A DNA stretch of 64,000 nt from Armatimonas rosea (GTDB taxonomy: Bacteria; Armatimonadota; Armatimonadia; Armatimonadales; Armatimonadaceae): positions 1 to 64,000 of the forward strand of contig NZ_JACHGW010000007.1 of NCBI RefSeq assembly GCF_014202505.1. The letters are read 5' to 3'. A program made the translations under genes and the position numbers. A model generated the notes under the pieces. It ran no database searches and was not told the DNA's origin. It worked only from the letters and a program-made list of their open reading frames with translations. Shown in pieces: positions 18,201 through 26,781 of the stretch. How positions within the stretch are numbered: position 1 is the stretch's first letter; each line of letters starts with the position of its first letter.

Positions 18201-19451
18201 TTGATAGACAAGGGCCAGATTGTCCAAGTGGGGCCGCGGAAGGGGGTCAGCGTCCCCGGTGGTCTCTGGAACGTGATCAATGTAACGGGGATGCATATCT
18301 ACCCCGGTCTGATCGATGCGAATACCAGCCTGGGAACCTACGAGATCGACTCGCGGCGAGAGACCCAGGACAACCAGGAGCAGGGCACCTACCAGCCCGA
18401 GCTCTTTATCGCCCACGTCATCAACCCGGACTCTGAGGCGATCAAGGTGGCCCGTGCCGAGGGGATTCTGAGCGCCTTGGTCGCGCCGCAGGGGGGGACA
18501 CTCTCCGGGATGGGGGCGCTCATCAACCTCGATGGCTGGACCTGGGAGGAGCTGACCCTCAATCCTCTGGCGGGCTTGCTCGCGACACTGCCCGGTGGCG
18601 GCGGCGGTGGGCGGCGCTTTGGCGAGGAGGAGCACCTCGACGATGCCGACCGTGCGGGCTCAGCCCAGCCGCCTGCTGTCCCCGGCCCGGGGCGGCGTGG
18701 TCCGGGTGGCCCCCTGACCCCCGCGAGCGGAGGAGCGGGGACGGCCGACCCCCTACAGCCGGTCACCGATTTTCTGGAGCAGGCACGGCGCTACAAGGTG
18801 GCCCGCGATGCTGAGAAGACCGGCGCACCCCGCCACGACCGCGACCCGAAGTTCGAGGCGATGCTCCCCGTCCTGGAAGGGGCCGTGCCGGCCTATATCC
18901 GCGCCGACCGCAAGAAGGAGATCGAGACCGCGGTTCGCTGGGCAAAGAAAGAGGGCTTTAAGCTCGTGATTGTGGGCGCGGGCGAGGCCGATGAGTGCGC
19001 CGAACTACTCGTCAAAGAGAATGTCCCCGTGATCCTCGGACCCACGCTCTCCCTGCCGCGCCGCTTAGATGCGCCCTACGACGATGCCTTCACCCTGCCG
19101 GCGCGCCTTGCCAAGGCCGGGGTGCGCTTTGCCATCACAACACCGCCGGCCAGTGAGGGCGACAAGAGCCGCAACCTCGCCCAGCACGCCGCGATGGCGG
19201 CCGCCTTTGGCCTCACCCGCGACGAGGCGCTCAAGTCCATCACCCTGGGCGCGGCGCAGATTCTCGGGGCGGGAGACCGCTTGGGGAGTATCGAGCCTGG
19301 GAAAGATGCCAACTTGGTGGTGACCAATGGTGATATCCTGGAGGTCATGACCCAGGTGCGCCAGGCCTTTGTGGCAGGAAAGCCCGTGAGTCTCTCCAGC
19401 AAGCAGTCCGGCCTCTACGAGCGCTGGCGGGCACGACCGAAAACCAAATGA
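15243..19451 (+). CDS. Secreted triple amidohydrolase fusion
   Basis: A 1402-residue protein with a signal peptide (ALILTVSLAAAAHAQ) and three tandem imidazolonepropionase-like amidohydrolase modules (about 25-410, 510-910, 965-1395) joined by Ala/Pro-rich linkers. Only the middle one keeps metal ligands: H572-S-H574 in DAHSHT, H729 and H731 in VHCHSY, and an Asp in LNSDSN. In the outer two the first motif reads INASTRLG and DANTSLG, so they look catalytically dead. Each ends with the family's LGxIEPGKxANLVV strand. Starting at ATG 15243 places the signal peptide at the N-terminus. It overlaps the next gene by 4 nt. Confidence 0.88.
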   Translation: MRKSTALILTVSLAAAAHAQGNDPGAPSVYAITDAKIVTAPGKVIASGTLVLRDGRIESVGERVKVPSDAKVISGKGLTLYPGLINASTRLGMPTEAVKSDRGDRYPIAAIQAENTAALLFKPDLEAIKPYRQAGFGIALTAPMTGLIQGTSAAISLSESDKVNELILKSATGMHLSFERGSFGEYPGSLMGQLAATRQALYDAQFKGGKGTPTRTMQALQPVVEKKLPLIIKATGAREIERALKLCKEFGLTPIIDGGTEAYAVAQKLKDAHASVFLSADLPAAPTTTPGEPSTETLQSLRARALAPTAATALARLGVPFALTTNTPADLLKNTRKLIAAGLTEEQALTALTLSPAKLLGIEKQTGTLEPGKLANVVVVEGDSLFAPKAKLAHVFIDGKPVVLSAPGAATAGGARVAAAAAPAVDIKKSLPPGVTPEMALQFLKADPEAAKPFLPAGVTVEQAIAALEGKPAQAPAAPTGAGAAQEEKPFVLSKVGAGQVPPTPPALASKSFVLRNATVWTSAAAGILKETDVLVRDGKLAAIGKDLKVPSGTVEVEGRGKHVTPGMIDAHSHTAVAGSVNEGSNIVTAEVRIADVLNPDDVNIYRQLAGGTTAANILHGSANAIGGQNAVVKWRWGVDSADDLLIDSAPQGIKFALGENPTRSNGGFPRDGSPRYPSSRMGVERVIRAKFIEARDYAAKRKADPEHTRRDLQLDAIVEILEGKRLVHCHSYVASEILMLIRLADEFGIKIATFQHVLEGYKVADEIAKHGAGGSTFTDWWGYKLEAYDAIPWNAALMTERGVNVSLNSDSNELARRLNTEAAKAVRWGSLSPAEALKLVTINPAKQLHIDKLTGSLEIGKDADLVLWSGDPLSPLSMPEKTFVDGKLLFDRQADLAARKELEEEKARLTKELAGTTTPPASPRPTSEPEKATPARPNALPQLPARARVQGTPVAQLSAETDKPIALLGGTIHTVSGADIEDGFILIDKGQIVQVGPRKGVSVPGGLWNVINVTGMHIYPGLIDANTSLGTYEIDSRRETQDNQEQGTYQPELFIAHVINPDSEAIKVARAEGILSALVAPQGGTLSGMGALINLDGWTWEELTLNPLAGLLATLPGGGGGGRRFGEEEHLDDADRAGSAQPPAVPGPGRRGPGGPLTPASGGAGTADPLQPVTDFLEQARRYKVARDAEKTGAPRHDRDPKFEAMLPVLEGAVPAYIRADRKKEIETAVRWAKKEGFKLVIVGAGEADECAELLVKENVPVILGPTLSLPRRLDAPYDDAFTLPARLAKAGVRFAITTPPASEGDKSRNLAQHAAMAAAFGLTRDEALKSITLGAAQILGAGDRLGSIEPGKDANLVVTNGDILEVMTQVRQAFVAGKPVSLSSKQSGLYERWRARPKTK

Positions 19452-20233
19452 CGATAGCCGTACACGATGATGCCCTTGGGGCGTGGCGCGGGGCCTGGAT
19501 CGGGGAGCTCTTGGGAGGAGCACGCGTGCTCGCCTGCCCCGATCCTGCCGCCGCCGTCCGGGCCGGCGAGGCCGAGGCCGCCGCACTCTCAGCGGAGCAC
19601 CTCCCCGACGATCTAGAGCCCGCCGCATTCTGTGAGCGCGGCGATATCCGTGAGGCACTGGTTGCACCCGGAATCGGGGGAATCGAGCACCTGCCAGAGG
19701 GGGCGCGTGTGGGATTGAGCACGCTTCTCCAGCTGACACAGCTCACGCTACTGCGCCCCGATTTACAGTGTGTCGTTCTGGATGGCCCGCTGGAGGCTCA
19801 GCTCACCGCGCTAGATCAAGGCGATGTGGTTGCGCTGGTCACAGGCTACGCCGATCTCTCGCGTCTCGGGCTGGCAGAAGCGGCGACGGAGATCTTTGCG
19901 CCGGAGCTGTTTATGCCAGCGATTGGCCAGGGGGGAACCGTGGTGCTCTGCCGCAAGGACGATCTGGAGAGCTGTGCACGTGTGAATGAAGCCTGCGACC
20001 ACTTCCCCGCCCGTCGTGAGCTGGTCTGTGAGTGGCAGTTCCGCCGCCTCAACCCCAGCCCCTTGACCACGGCTATCGCTCTTGCCAGCGACCGGTTCCT
20101 CTACCTCTTCACGCTCCACCTGACGCTAACCGGAGTCGCAACGCGCCTGCGCACCAGTGTGCCCGTCGGTGAGGCGCTCACCCTCGCGGAGCGTGCCACC
20201 AAGGACCTCTTGCAAAAATCGTCGCCGCTGTAG
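19448..20233 (+). CDS. HemC-like protein lacking the catalytic cysteine
   Basis: A 261-residue protein with the outline of porphobilinogen deaminase: LSAEHLPDDL aligns with the family SLKDLP segment, ERGDIREALV with ERxDPRDAL, GLSTLLQLTQL with GTSSLRRxxQL, and PAIGQGGTVVLCR with PAxGQGALAIE. The arginines and the RGN motif are lost, and the C-terminal GGC that carries the dipyrromethane cofactor is replaced by RRLNPSPL. A true HemC is about 310 residues. It is therefore probably a non-enzymatic paralogue, or a very remote relative. Translationally coupled (ATGA) to the amidohydrolase. Confidence 0.6.
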   Translation: MTIAVHDDALGAWRGAWIGELLGGARVLACPDPAAAVRAGEAEAAALSAEHLPDDLEPAAFCERGDIREALVAPGIGGIEHLPEGARVGLSTLLQLTQLTLLRPDLQCVVLDGPLEAQLTALDQGDVVALVTGYADLSRLGLAEAATEIFAPELFMPAIGQGGTVVLCRKDDLESCARVNEACDHFPARRELVCEWQFRRLNPSPLTTAIALASDRFLYLFTLHLTLTGVATRLRTSVPVGEALTLAERATKDLLQKSSPL

Positions 20234-20239
20234 TACAGT
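20234..20239 (+). promoter_or_regulatory. Possible internal promoter (TACAGT) for the M48-like gene
   Basis: A TACAGT box right after the preceding stop would start RNA near 20247. A strong ribosome site (AGGAGG, 20249-20254) precedes ATG 20262. Confidence 0.4.
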
Positions 20240-20261
20240 ACCTCTTGTAGGAGGTAGCAGA

Positions 20262-22073
20262 ATGTTGCGACGAGCTCTTGGTATCGTCCTTTGTCTCTGG
20301 TGGGTTGCCTCGGTAGTGCATGCACAGACCCATGCTGTGGTGGAGTCTCAGCAGACAATTGCAGATCGAAAGACGCGGGGTGCTTTTGAGCGGCTGGGAG
20401 AGCGTGGCCTTCGCCTCCCGGACACGCTAGCAACCGATCAGGATGTCTATGTGTTGGTGCGCCAGGGAGGTGCCTACACCGATGTACGCGTGCTGGGAAG
20501 AACCAGTGTCCCTGCAAAGAAGCTCGCCGAGGCCCTCAGCCAGGTTGCCCACACGACCAAAAACGAGGGGCTTGACCAGGGGCAGGTAACCTATGCCGAT
20601 GACGACGAGTTCCATGCGGCACAGCTCCATAGCACCCAAGGAAAGCTGGGAGCAACAACAGCGGAGAGCACCGTTTCGGTAGGAGTGCTGGTTCGAGGGC
20701 TGGAGCAGGCGGGCTATAAGCCACACGCCCTGCTCGCCGTGCCCCGCTACGCTCAGCTACGCCTCGGGGGCACGGAGCGCAAGCCAGATATTACGGGGGA
20801 GAAGTTCCTTTGGTGGGATATCTCGCAGGAGCCTCTGGAGCGTGAGGCGCGTGTCACAGTGGCGCTCGATCCCTTGGCACCCGCGCTCGTGGCAGGGTTT
20901 CTCTTGTTTGTGCCCGTTATCGGCATCCTGGGACTCCTCTCGGCGCTCTGGGTAGGGCAGGCAAGCCATATCCCTCTAGAGCGCCGCCGCTCGCTCTACA
21001 TGAAGTTCGCGGTGTACCCGACCGTTGGGGGCATCGCCCTCCATGTTCCCTTTGCCCTCTGGTTCATACGCACAACCCAGATACAGCAGCTCATCGACCT
21101 CTGGTTTGGTACGAATAGCCTCTCGGGAACACTGGGACCGCTTCTCATGATCGGACCGCTGAGCATGATGTTTATCCTGCCCTTCGCCAACAAGCGGGAG
21201 AAGCAGCTCTTTGGCAACGACGACATCAAGGCAGAGCTCCCCCCCGAGGTCGTGGCCGAGGCGGAGCGGGTCAAAGAAGTCCGGATGCGAATCTTTCGGC
21301 TCTCGCTGATCCCGATGGTACTGGGGCTCGCGATCATCCTGAGCTCTCAGTTTATCCCCATGCCCCGCTCCGTAGCGCGCTATCTGCCGATGATCGGGCT
21401 CGTGATTCTCAAGGGCGGCTCGTTGCTTATCCAGTACCTGCACCGCGATCAGCTCAAGTCGGTGACCACTCCGCCTGTGGAAGACGGCGTCCTGAGTGAG
21501 CGCCTCCTGCGGCTCACCTCGGCGGGGGGAGTGCCCGTTCGCGAGGTTCTGGTGGACCAGAGTGCTACCGGCCGTACGACTCCCACCGTCACGCTCCTCT
21601 CTGGGAAACTGACGGTCTCACAGCGGCTGCGCGATATCCTCACGGCCGAGCAGCTTGATTTTATTGTCTTGCGCGAGGCGGTCGCCCAAAAGAGCAGTCC
21701 TCCCGCCCGGATGCTCTTGCTGGTCCTTCCCATCTCCTTTCTGGTGGTACTGCCCTTCCAGCTCCGCCTATTTGGGCTGGGGAGCACCGTCGAGCCGTGG
21801 AGGACGGTAGTCTCTACCGTGCCCTTTCTCGCGCTTGGGGCACTCTTCTTTGTCCTGCCGCAGGTCCAGCGCAAGAAGCTCCTGGAGGCCGATCGGCTCA
21901 CGCTGGCACAGACCCGGAACCTACGTGCCGCCGAGGGAGCGCTCACCGCGTTGGCCGCTAACTCGCCCATGCCCTATCTGGAGGAGGCCCCGATACCGCT
22001 GAGTGGTAAGCCCGCTCTGGAGAAACGGCTCGCCGCCCTGCGCCAAGCAGCCTCCGCACTCGACCTGCGCTAG
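20262..22073 (+). CDS. Membrane protein with degenerate M48 (HtpX-like) domain
   Basis: A 603-residue protein: signal peptide (LGIVLCLWWVASVVHAQ), a 180-residue extracellular region, then about six membrane helices. After the fourth, SERLLRLTSAGGVPVREVLV and LLSGKLTVSQRLRDILTAEQLDFIV read like the M48 peptidase core before its zinc helix. Where HExxH is expected (near residue 470) the sequence is LREAVAQ, so the zinc site is gone. Function unknown; perhaps a regulatory or substrate-binding pseudo-protease. ATG 20262 is set by the AGGAGG site and signal peptide. Confidence 0.65.
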   Translation: MLRRALGIVLCLWWVASVVHAQTHAVVESQQTIADRKTRGAFERLGERGLRLPDTLATDQDVYVLVRQGGAYTDVRVLGRTSVPAKKLAEALSQVAHTTKNEGLDQGQVTYADDDEFHAAQLHSTQGKLGATTAESTVSVGVLVRGLEQAGYKPHALLAVPRYAQLRLGGTERKPDITGEKFLWWDISQEPLEREARVTVALDPLAPALVAGFLLFVPVIGILGLLSALWVGQASHIPLERRRSLYMKFAVYPTVGGIALHVPFALWFIRTTQIQQLIDLWFGTNSLSGTLGPLLMIGPLSMMFILPFANKREKQLFGNDDIKAELPPEVVAEAERVKEVRMRIFRLSLIPMVLGLAIILSSQFIPMPRSVARYLPMIGLVILKGGSLLIQYLHRDQLKSVTTPPVEDGVLSERLLRLTSAGGVPVREVLVDQSATGRTTPTVTLLSGKLTVSQRLRDILTAEQLDFIVLREAVAQKSSPPARMLLLVLPISFLVVLPFQLRLFGLGSTVEPWRTVVSTVPFLALGALFFVLPQVQRKKLLEADRLTLAQTRNLRAAEGALTALAANSPMPYLEEAPIPLSGKPALEKRLAALRQAASALDLR

Positions 22074-22128
22074 GGGGGATTTCCCGCCGGGGCAGGAATT
22101 TTGGCCTGTCCCGGTGAACCTGCCAGGC

Positions 22129-22410
22129 ATGAACGACAAGGAATTGTTGCGCTCGGTGATGCGCCGGCAGGCAGGGCTGAGCCTGCGTGTGGCTGCGGTG
22201 TTTCTGGGGATAATCTTTCTCCTGCCGCTTGTGAACCTCTATGCTCCAGCGCTGGCCGCGACCAATGTGGGTGGGTTCTCTCTGACCTGGCTCATCCTCG
22301 GTGTCCTGTTCTACCCAATTACGTGGGGGCTCTCGGCCTATTTTATCCAGCGCTCCAACGCTCTGGAAGAGGCGATTGTGCATGAGAACCTGAAGGAGAA
22401 CCTCCATTGA
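22129..22410 (+). CDS. DUF485 small membrane protein (YjcH-like)
   Basis: A 93-residue protein with two membrane helices (VAAVFLGIIFLLPLVNLYA and FSLTWLILGVLFYPITWGL) and a charged tail, the DUF485 pattern. These proteins usually accompany ActP-type symporters, as here. The stop overlaps the TTG start of the symporter. No strong ribosome site precedes ATG 22129. Confidence 0.8.
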   Translation: MNDKELLRSVMRRQAGLSLRVAAVFLGIIFLLPLVNLYAPALAATNVGGFSLTWLILGVLFYPITWGLSAYFIQRSNALEEAIVHENLKENLH

Positions 22411-24350
22411 TTCCTCTGCTTTTTGTCATCCTCGTGACGGTCGCGACCGTCGTCCTGGGCATTGTCGCCACCAAGCGCGCCCAGTCTGCGTCGGACTTTT
22501 TCGTCGCCGGGCGCCAGGTCTCCGTGGGGATGAACGCCTCGGCGATCTCCGGGGAGTACCTCTCCGCAGCGAGCTTTATGGGAGTCGCCGGGCTCATCCT
22601 CAAGAACGGCTACGATGCCCTCTGGTACCCGGTCGGCTACGCCGCGGGCTACTTGCTCCTGCTACTCTTTATCGCGGGTCCTCTGCGCCGCTTCGGGGCC
22701 TACACCATCCCCGACTTCGCTGAGGGACGCTTCGACTCGCCGCTGTTCCGCAAGATCGCGGTGAGCTTCGTGCTCTTTATCGGGTTCTTCTACACCATGC
22801 CGCAGATGAAGGGCGCGGGGGTGACCATGGGCACCATCATGAACTGGCCGTACTGGGTCGGGATTGTGGTGGTCGGCTCCGTGATCACGTTCAACGTCGC
22901 CCTTGGTGGGATGAAGGGCATTACCTTTGTCCAAGCGTTCCAGTACTGGGTCAAGCTCTTTGCGATCTCCGTCCCGGTGTTCGTGCTCATGGCGGTCTAC
23001 GGTGGCTACAACGCCAAGCTCTCCGCCTCGACCCTGGAGCCCAAGGGAATCCCCAAGGTCACCAAGGACACGACTCTGAAGTTTGTAGGAAAAGACAAGG
23101 CCCCCGCCAACGCCGTGAGCTTCTCCGCCGCGTCCGAGACCACGATCACCTTCACCAAAGAGACCGAGATCGACAAGATCAGCACCGCGCGCAAGCCCGA
23201 GGCGGGCGAGGACAAGCTCGATGCGAGCCTCGCCGTTCTTCCCAAGGTCGAGGGCCCCATTCCCGCCGGAACCACAGTGACGATTCTGCCACTGATCGTC
23301 ACCAAGGGCGGTGTGCCGGTCCTCAAAGACGGCAAGCCGGTCAAGACCGCGCCCAAGCTGGAGTTTGCCAAGCCCACCGAGGCGGTTCTGGCCGCGGGGA
23401 GCTTTGTTCCCAATACGCAGAATAACGCCAAGTGGGGCCTGCCTTTTGGCACGCTGACCAGCAAGCACGGCTTTCCGCTGCTCTACACCTACTCGCTGAT
23501 CATCGCGCTGATCTGTGGGACGGCGGGGCTGCCCCATATCCTGGTGCGCTTCTACACCAACCCCGATGGCCGGAGCGCGAAGGCAACCACGTTCTGGGTG
23601 ATGGTGCTAATTGGCGCGTTCTACTTCTTCACCCCGATCTGGGGAGCCCTAGGCCGCACGGATCTACCATCGCTCTATGCCAACAATAAGACCGATGCGG
23701 TGGTGATCGCGCTCCCCAAGGCAATCGGGGGAGTCTGGGGCGATATTCTCTCCGGGATCACCAGTGCGGGCGCGTTCGCGGCGTTTATGTCCACGTTCTC
23801 TGGCCTCCTGGTCTCGATGAGCGGTGCCCTCGCCCACGATATCTACGGCAAGATCCTCAAGCCCAAGGCCACCCCCGACGAGCGCATCAAGATGTTTAAG
23901 ATCGCCGCGGTGATCTTTGGCGTCATTGCCATGGGGCTAGGGCTGCTGGTGGAGACCTTCGATATCGCGATGCTGGTCGGCTGGGCCTTCGCGATTGCCG
24001 CCGCCAGCTACTTCCCGCTTCTTCTGCTGGGGGCGTGGTGGCGCGGTCTGACCATGCCGGGGGCCGCCGCGGGGATGCTCGGTGGAGGACTGTGCTCGCT
24101 CTTTGCGATCATCGCCTTCATGCTCTCGGACAAGAAAATCATCACCATCGACGATCCCTTGGTCAAGAGCCTCTGTGAGCAGCCAGCGATCTGGGGCGTC
24201 CCGCTCTCGATGCTCCTGATGTTCTTTGTCTCAAAGGCGACCGCAAGTCAAATCCCGGCCGATGCCGATGTGAAGATGCTCCGCCTGCACGCACCCGAGG
24301 AGCTAGGCCATAGCCGCGACTATATCGAGGACTCCGCTGGGGCGCACTAG
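22407..24350 (+). CDS. ActP-type sodium:solute symporter with extracytoplasmic insertion
   Basis: A 647-residue member of the sodium:solute symporter family, subgroup of acetate/short-chain carboxylate permeases. It shows SASDFFVAGRQVS, ISGEYLSAASFMG, NGYDALWYPVGY and about 13 membrane helices. An insertion of roughly 150 residues (about 215-365), Lys/Thr/Val-rich and beta-like, sits between two helices where ActP of E. coli has a short loop. The start is TTG 22407 with AAGGAG upstream, overlapping the DUF485 stop. Likely regulated by the sensor kinase/regulator pair downstream. Confidence 0.88.
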   Translation: MIPLLFVILVTVATVVLGIVATKRAQSASDFFVAGRQVSVGMNASAISGEYLSAASFMGVAGLILKNGYDALWYPVGYAAGYLLLLLFIAGPLRRFGAYTIPDFAEGRFDSPLFRKIAVSFVLFIGFFYTMPQMKGAGVTMGTIMNWPYWVGIVVVGSVITFNVALGGMKGITFVQAFQYWVKLFAISVPVFVLMAVYGGYNAKLSASTLEPKGIPKVTKDTTLKFVGKDKAPANAVSFSAASETTITFTKETEIDKISTARKPEAGEDKLDASLAVLPKVEGPIPAGTTVTILPLIVTKGGVPVLKDGKPVKTAPKLEFAKPTEAVLAAGSFVPNTQNNAKWGLPFGTLTSKHGFPLLYTYSLIIALICGTAGLPHILVRFYTNPDGRSAKATTFWVMVLIGAFYFFTPIWGALGRTDLPSLYANNKTDAVVIALPKAIGGVWGDILSGITSAGAFAAFMSTFSGLLVSMSGALAHDIYGKILKPKATPDERIKMFKIAAVIFGVIAMGLGLLVETFDIAMLVGWAFAIAAASYFPLLLLGAWWRGLTMPGAAAGMLGGGLCSLFAIIAFMLSDKKIITIDDPLVKSLCEQPAIWGVPLSMLLMFFVSKATASQIPADADVKMLRLHAPEELGHSRDYIEDSAGAH

Positions 24351-24355
24351 CGCAG

Positions 24356-26047
24356 ATGGAAACGGTCGAGGCGCTCCTCCGGCAGCAAGAGGTCCTGCGC
24401 GCGGTGATCGAGTCGATCAGCAGCGAGCTGAACCTCCGCCCGCTGCTGACCCGGATCGTCCGCCACGCCTGCGAGCTGATCGGGGCGGATAACGGGACGA
24501 TCGGCCTGGTGGACGAGCGCCGGGAGCTGGTGCGCACCGAGGCGATCTGGCAGATGCCGGAGAGCGAGCTGGGCGCGGAGATGCCACGCGGTGTGGGGCT
24601 TGCCGGTAAGGTCTTTGCCACCGGCGAGCCGCTGGTCCTAGGGCGCTACGGTGAGCTGGAGAGCACGACCCAGCCGAGTCTGAGTGCCAATGCGGTGATC
24701 GGCATTCCGATCTGGTGGCGCGAGAAGATGATTGGCTTCTTTGGGATCGGCACCGATGCCACGCGCCAGAGTCGCCAGTTCGACCAGCGCGATGTCGAGA
24801 CCCTGACCCTCTTTGCACGACACGCCGCGATCGCGATCGAGAACGCACGCCTCTACGCCGCCTCGGAGCATGCCCTTGAGGAGATGGAGCTGCTCTATGC
24901 CACGAGCACACAGATCGGCACCGCCCACACGACCCGTGAGCTGGTGGCCGCCTACCTCAACCTGGTGACCCGTGGAGGACGCTTTGCCTGCACGGTGACA
25001 CGCTATCTGCGGGAGAGCACAGAGGTGGGGACGGTCGAGGTATTGGGGCGCTGGACCCCTCAAGACGGTCTGGACCTGACTCCTCACCACTATCCCTACC
25101 ACCGCGATGCCCTCGACGAAGCACTGGACCGGGGGGAGACGCTTGCGATTCCCGATGTCCACACGGACCAACGGGTCCCCGAGACGCTACGGCGCATCCA
25201 AGCCGAGTCGGGGCGGCCTGCCCTCGCCCTGATCCCGCTCCGAGTGGCTGGGGCGGAGCGCCTTGGGCACGTGATCCTGAGCCACTCTCAAATCCACGAC
25301 TGGACACCGGTCGAGCTCCACCCCTTCGAGATCACGGCCCAGCAGCTCGCCAGCGCCTTGGACAGCCGCCTGCAACAAGAGCGGGTCGCGACCCAAGGAC
25401 AGCAGATGGCGATCTTCGAGGAGCGCCAGCGGATCGCACGCGACCTGCACGACTCCGTGACCCAGCTCCTCTTCACGATGACCCTGATCGCCCAGACGAC
25501 GGCCGCTGCCTGGAAGCGCAACCCCGACGAGGGCGAGCGGCGGGTGGGACGCCTGGTGGAGCTCAGCCAGACCGCCCTCTCAGAGATGCGCGCACTGCTG
25601 GCCGAGCTGCGTCCCCCGGTGCCCCAGCCGACCGGTCGGGAGCTCTTGGAGACCAAGGGACTCGTTGCTGCACTGGAGGCGCACCTTGCGGCAACGAGCG
25701 ATGAGAGCACGCCGGTCGTGCTCAAGGTTCAGCGCTACCGGCCCGCCACTTTTGTGGTAGAGCACGCTCTCTACCGAATTATTCAGGAAGCGGTTGCCAA
25801 TGCACGCAAGCACGCGCAGGCGCGGCAGGTGAGTGTCACTCTCTCAACACTGAGCCGTGGCACGACTCGGCTGGTCATCCAGGACGATGGCTGCGGCTTC
25901 GACACGCGCACCCCGACAGCACCGCGCGCCGATGGCAGTGGGATGGGGCTCTCGACGATGCAAGAGCGCGTGGTGAAGCTGGGGGGGACACTGACAATTG
26001 ACTCTCGCTTAGGGGCAGGGACTCGGATAACGGTAAGGGTTGCGTGA
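24356..26047 (+). CDS. GAF-domain sensor histidine kinase (NarL/DesK type)
   Basis: A 563-residue soluble kinase: GAF domain (about 15-165), a second GAF-like region (190-340), HisKA_3 dimerisation domain with H365 in ARDLHDSVTQ, and an HATPase domain (NARKHAQA, QDDGCGFD, GSGMGLSTM). It has no membrane helix. It begins 5 nt after the symporter stop and its own stop is 1 nt before the regulator ATG, so the three form one unit. It probably senses a cytoplasmic ligand or redox state linked to carboxylate uptake. Confidence 0.9.
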   Translation: METVEALLRQQEVLRAVIESISSELNLRPLLTRIVRHACELIGADNGTIGLVDERRELVRTEAIWQMPESELGAEMPRGVGLAGKVFATGEPLVLGRYGELESTTQPSLSANAVIGIPIWWREKMIGFFGIGTDATRQSRQFDQRDVETLTLFARHAAIAIENARLYAASEHALEEMELLYATSTQIGTAHTTRELVAAYLNLVTRGGRFACTVTRYLRESTEVGTVEVLGRWTPQDGLDLTPHHYPYHRDALDEALDRGETLAIPDVHTDQRVPETLRRIQAESGRPALALIPLRVAGAERLGHVILSHSQIHDWTPVELHPFEITAQQLASALDSRLQQERVATQGQQMAIFEERQRIARDLHDSVTQLLFTMTLIAQTTAAAWKRNPDEGERRVGRLVELSQTALSEMRALLAELRPPVPQPTGRELLETKGLVAALEAHLAATSDESTPVVLKVQRYRPATFVVEHALYRIIQEAVANARKHAQARQVSVTLSTLSRGTTRLVIQDDGCGFDTRTPTAPRADGSGMGLSTMQERVVKLGGTLTIDSRLGAGTRITVRVA

Positions 26048-26048
26048 G

Positions 26049-26699
26049 ATGGACGAGATTCGTTTACTGATTGTAGATGACCACGAGCTGGTGCGCGAGG
26101 GGCTGACCCTCCTGCTGGAAGAGGCCGAGGAGATCGTGATCGCGGGGCAGGCGGGCTCGGTCGCGCAGGCGGTTGCGCAGGCAAACGCGCTCCAGCCAGA
26201 TGTGATCCTGCTGGACATGATGCTCCCCGATGGCGATGGGGTCGCGGTGATCCAGCAGCTCAAGGCGGTGGGCCACCCCGCACGGATTGTCGTGCTGACG
26301 AGCTTTGCCGAGGATGAGAAGATTCGAGGAGCCCTCCAAGCCGGAGCGACCGGCTATCTCCTCAAGGATGTGCTTCGCCACGAGCTGCTCGCCGCCATCC
26401 GCGCCGCCGCCGAGGGCCGCCCAACCCTGCACCCGGTCGTACAGTCTCACTTGATGCAGCAGCTCAACCCGCGCAAGCAAGCCACGCCGCTCGATTCCCT
26501 CACGGAGCGCGAGCGCGATGTGCTCAAGGCGCTCGCGGAAGGGCGGAGCAATAAAGAGATCGCCGCGACCCTCGGCCTCACTCTGGGGACGGTGAAGGGC
26601 TATGTCAGCACGATCTTTAGCAAGCTTGATGTGGCCAGCCGCACCGAGGCGACCCTGCTGGCGATCCGAAACGGGCTGGTCAACCCTAACCAAAGTTAG
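26049..26699 (+). CDS. LuxR/NarL-family response regulator
   Basis: A 216-residue regulator: receiver domain with VDDHELVREG, phospho-acceptor D56 in ILLDMMLPDGDG, the switch threonine in VLTSF and Lys in YLLKD, then a LuxR-type helix-turn-helix (LTERERDVLKALAEG, NKEIAATLGLTLGTVKGY). It partners the kinase directly upstream. The symporter operon is the obvious target, though no binding site could be identified. Confidence 0.93.
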   Translation: MDEIRLLIVDDHELVREGLTLLLEEAEEIVIAGQAGSVAQAVAQANALQPDVILLDMMLPDGDGVAVIQQLKAVGHPARIVVLTSFAEDEKIRGALQAGATGYLLKDVLRHELLAAIRAAAEGRPTLHPVVQSHLMQQLNPRKQATPLDSLTERERDVLKALAEGRSNKEIAATLGLTLGTVKGYVSTIFSKLDVASRTEATLLAIRNGLVNPNQS

Positions 26700-26746
26700 G
26701 AGGGAGGCACTGACTTTTAGCCGGGGTTAGCCTCCAAGAAAGGCGC

Positions 26747-26752
26747 TATTCT
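26747..26752 (+). promoter_or_regulatory. Possible -10 (TATTCT) of the PEP-CTERM gene
   Basis: GCTATTCT stands 29 nt before ATG 26782; GAAAGGGAAAA forms the ribosome site in between. Confidence 0.4.
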
Positions 26753-26781
26753 CTTTACAGTTACTTCGAAAGGGAAAACTA

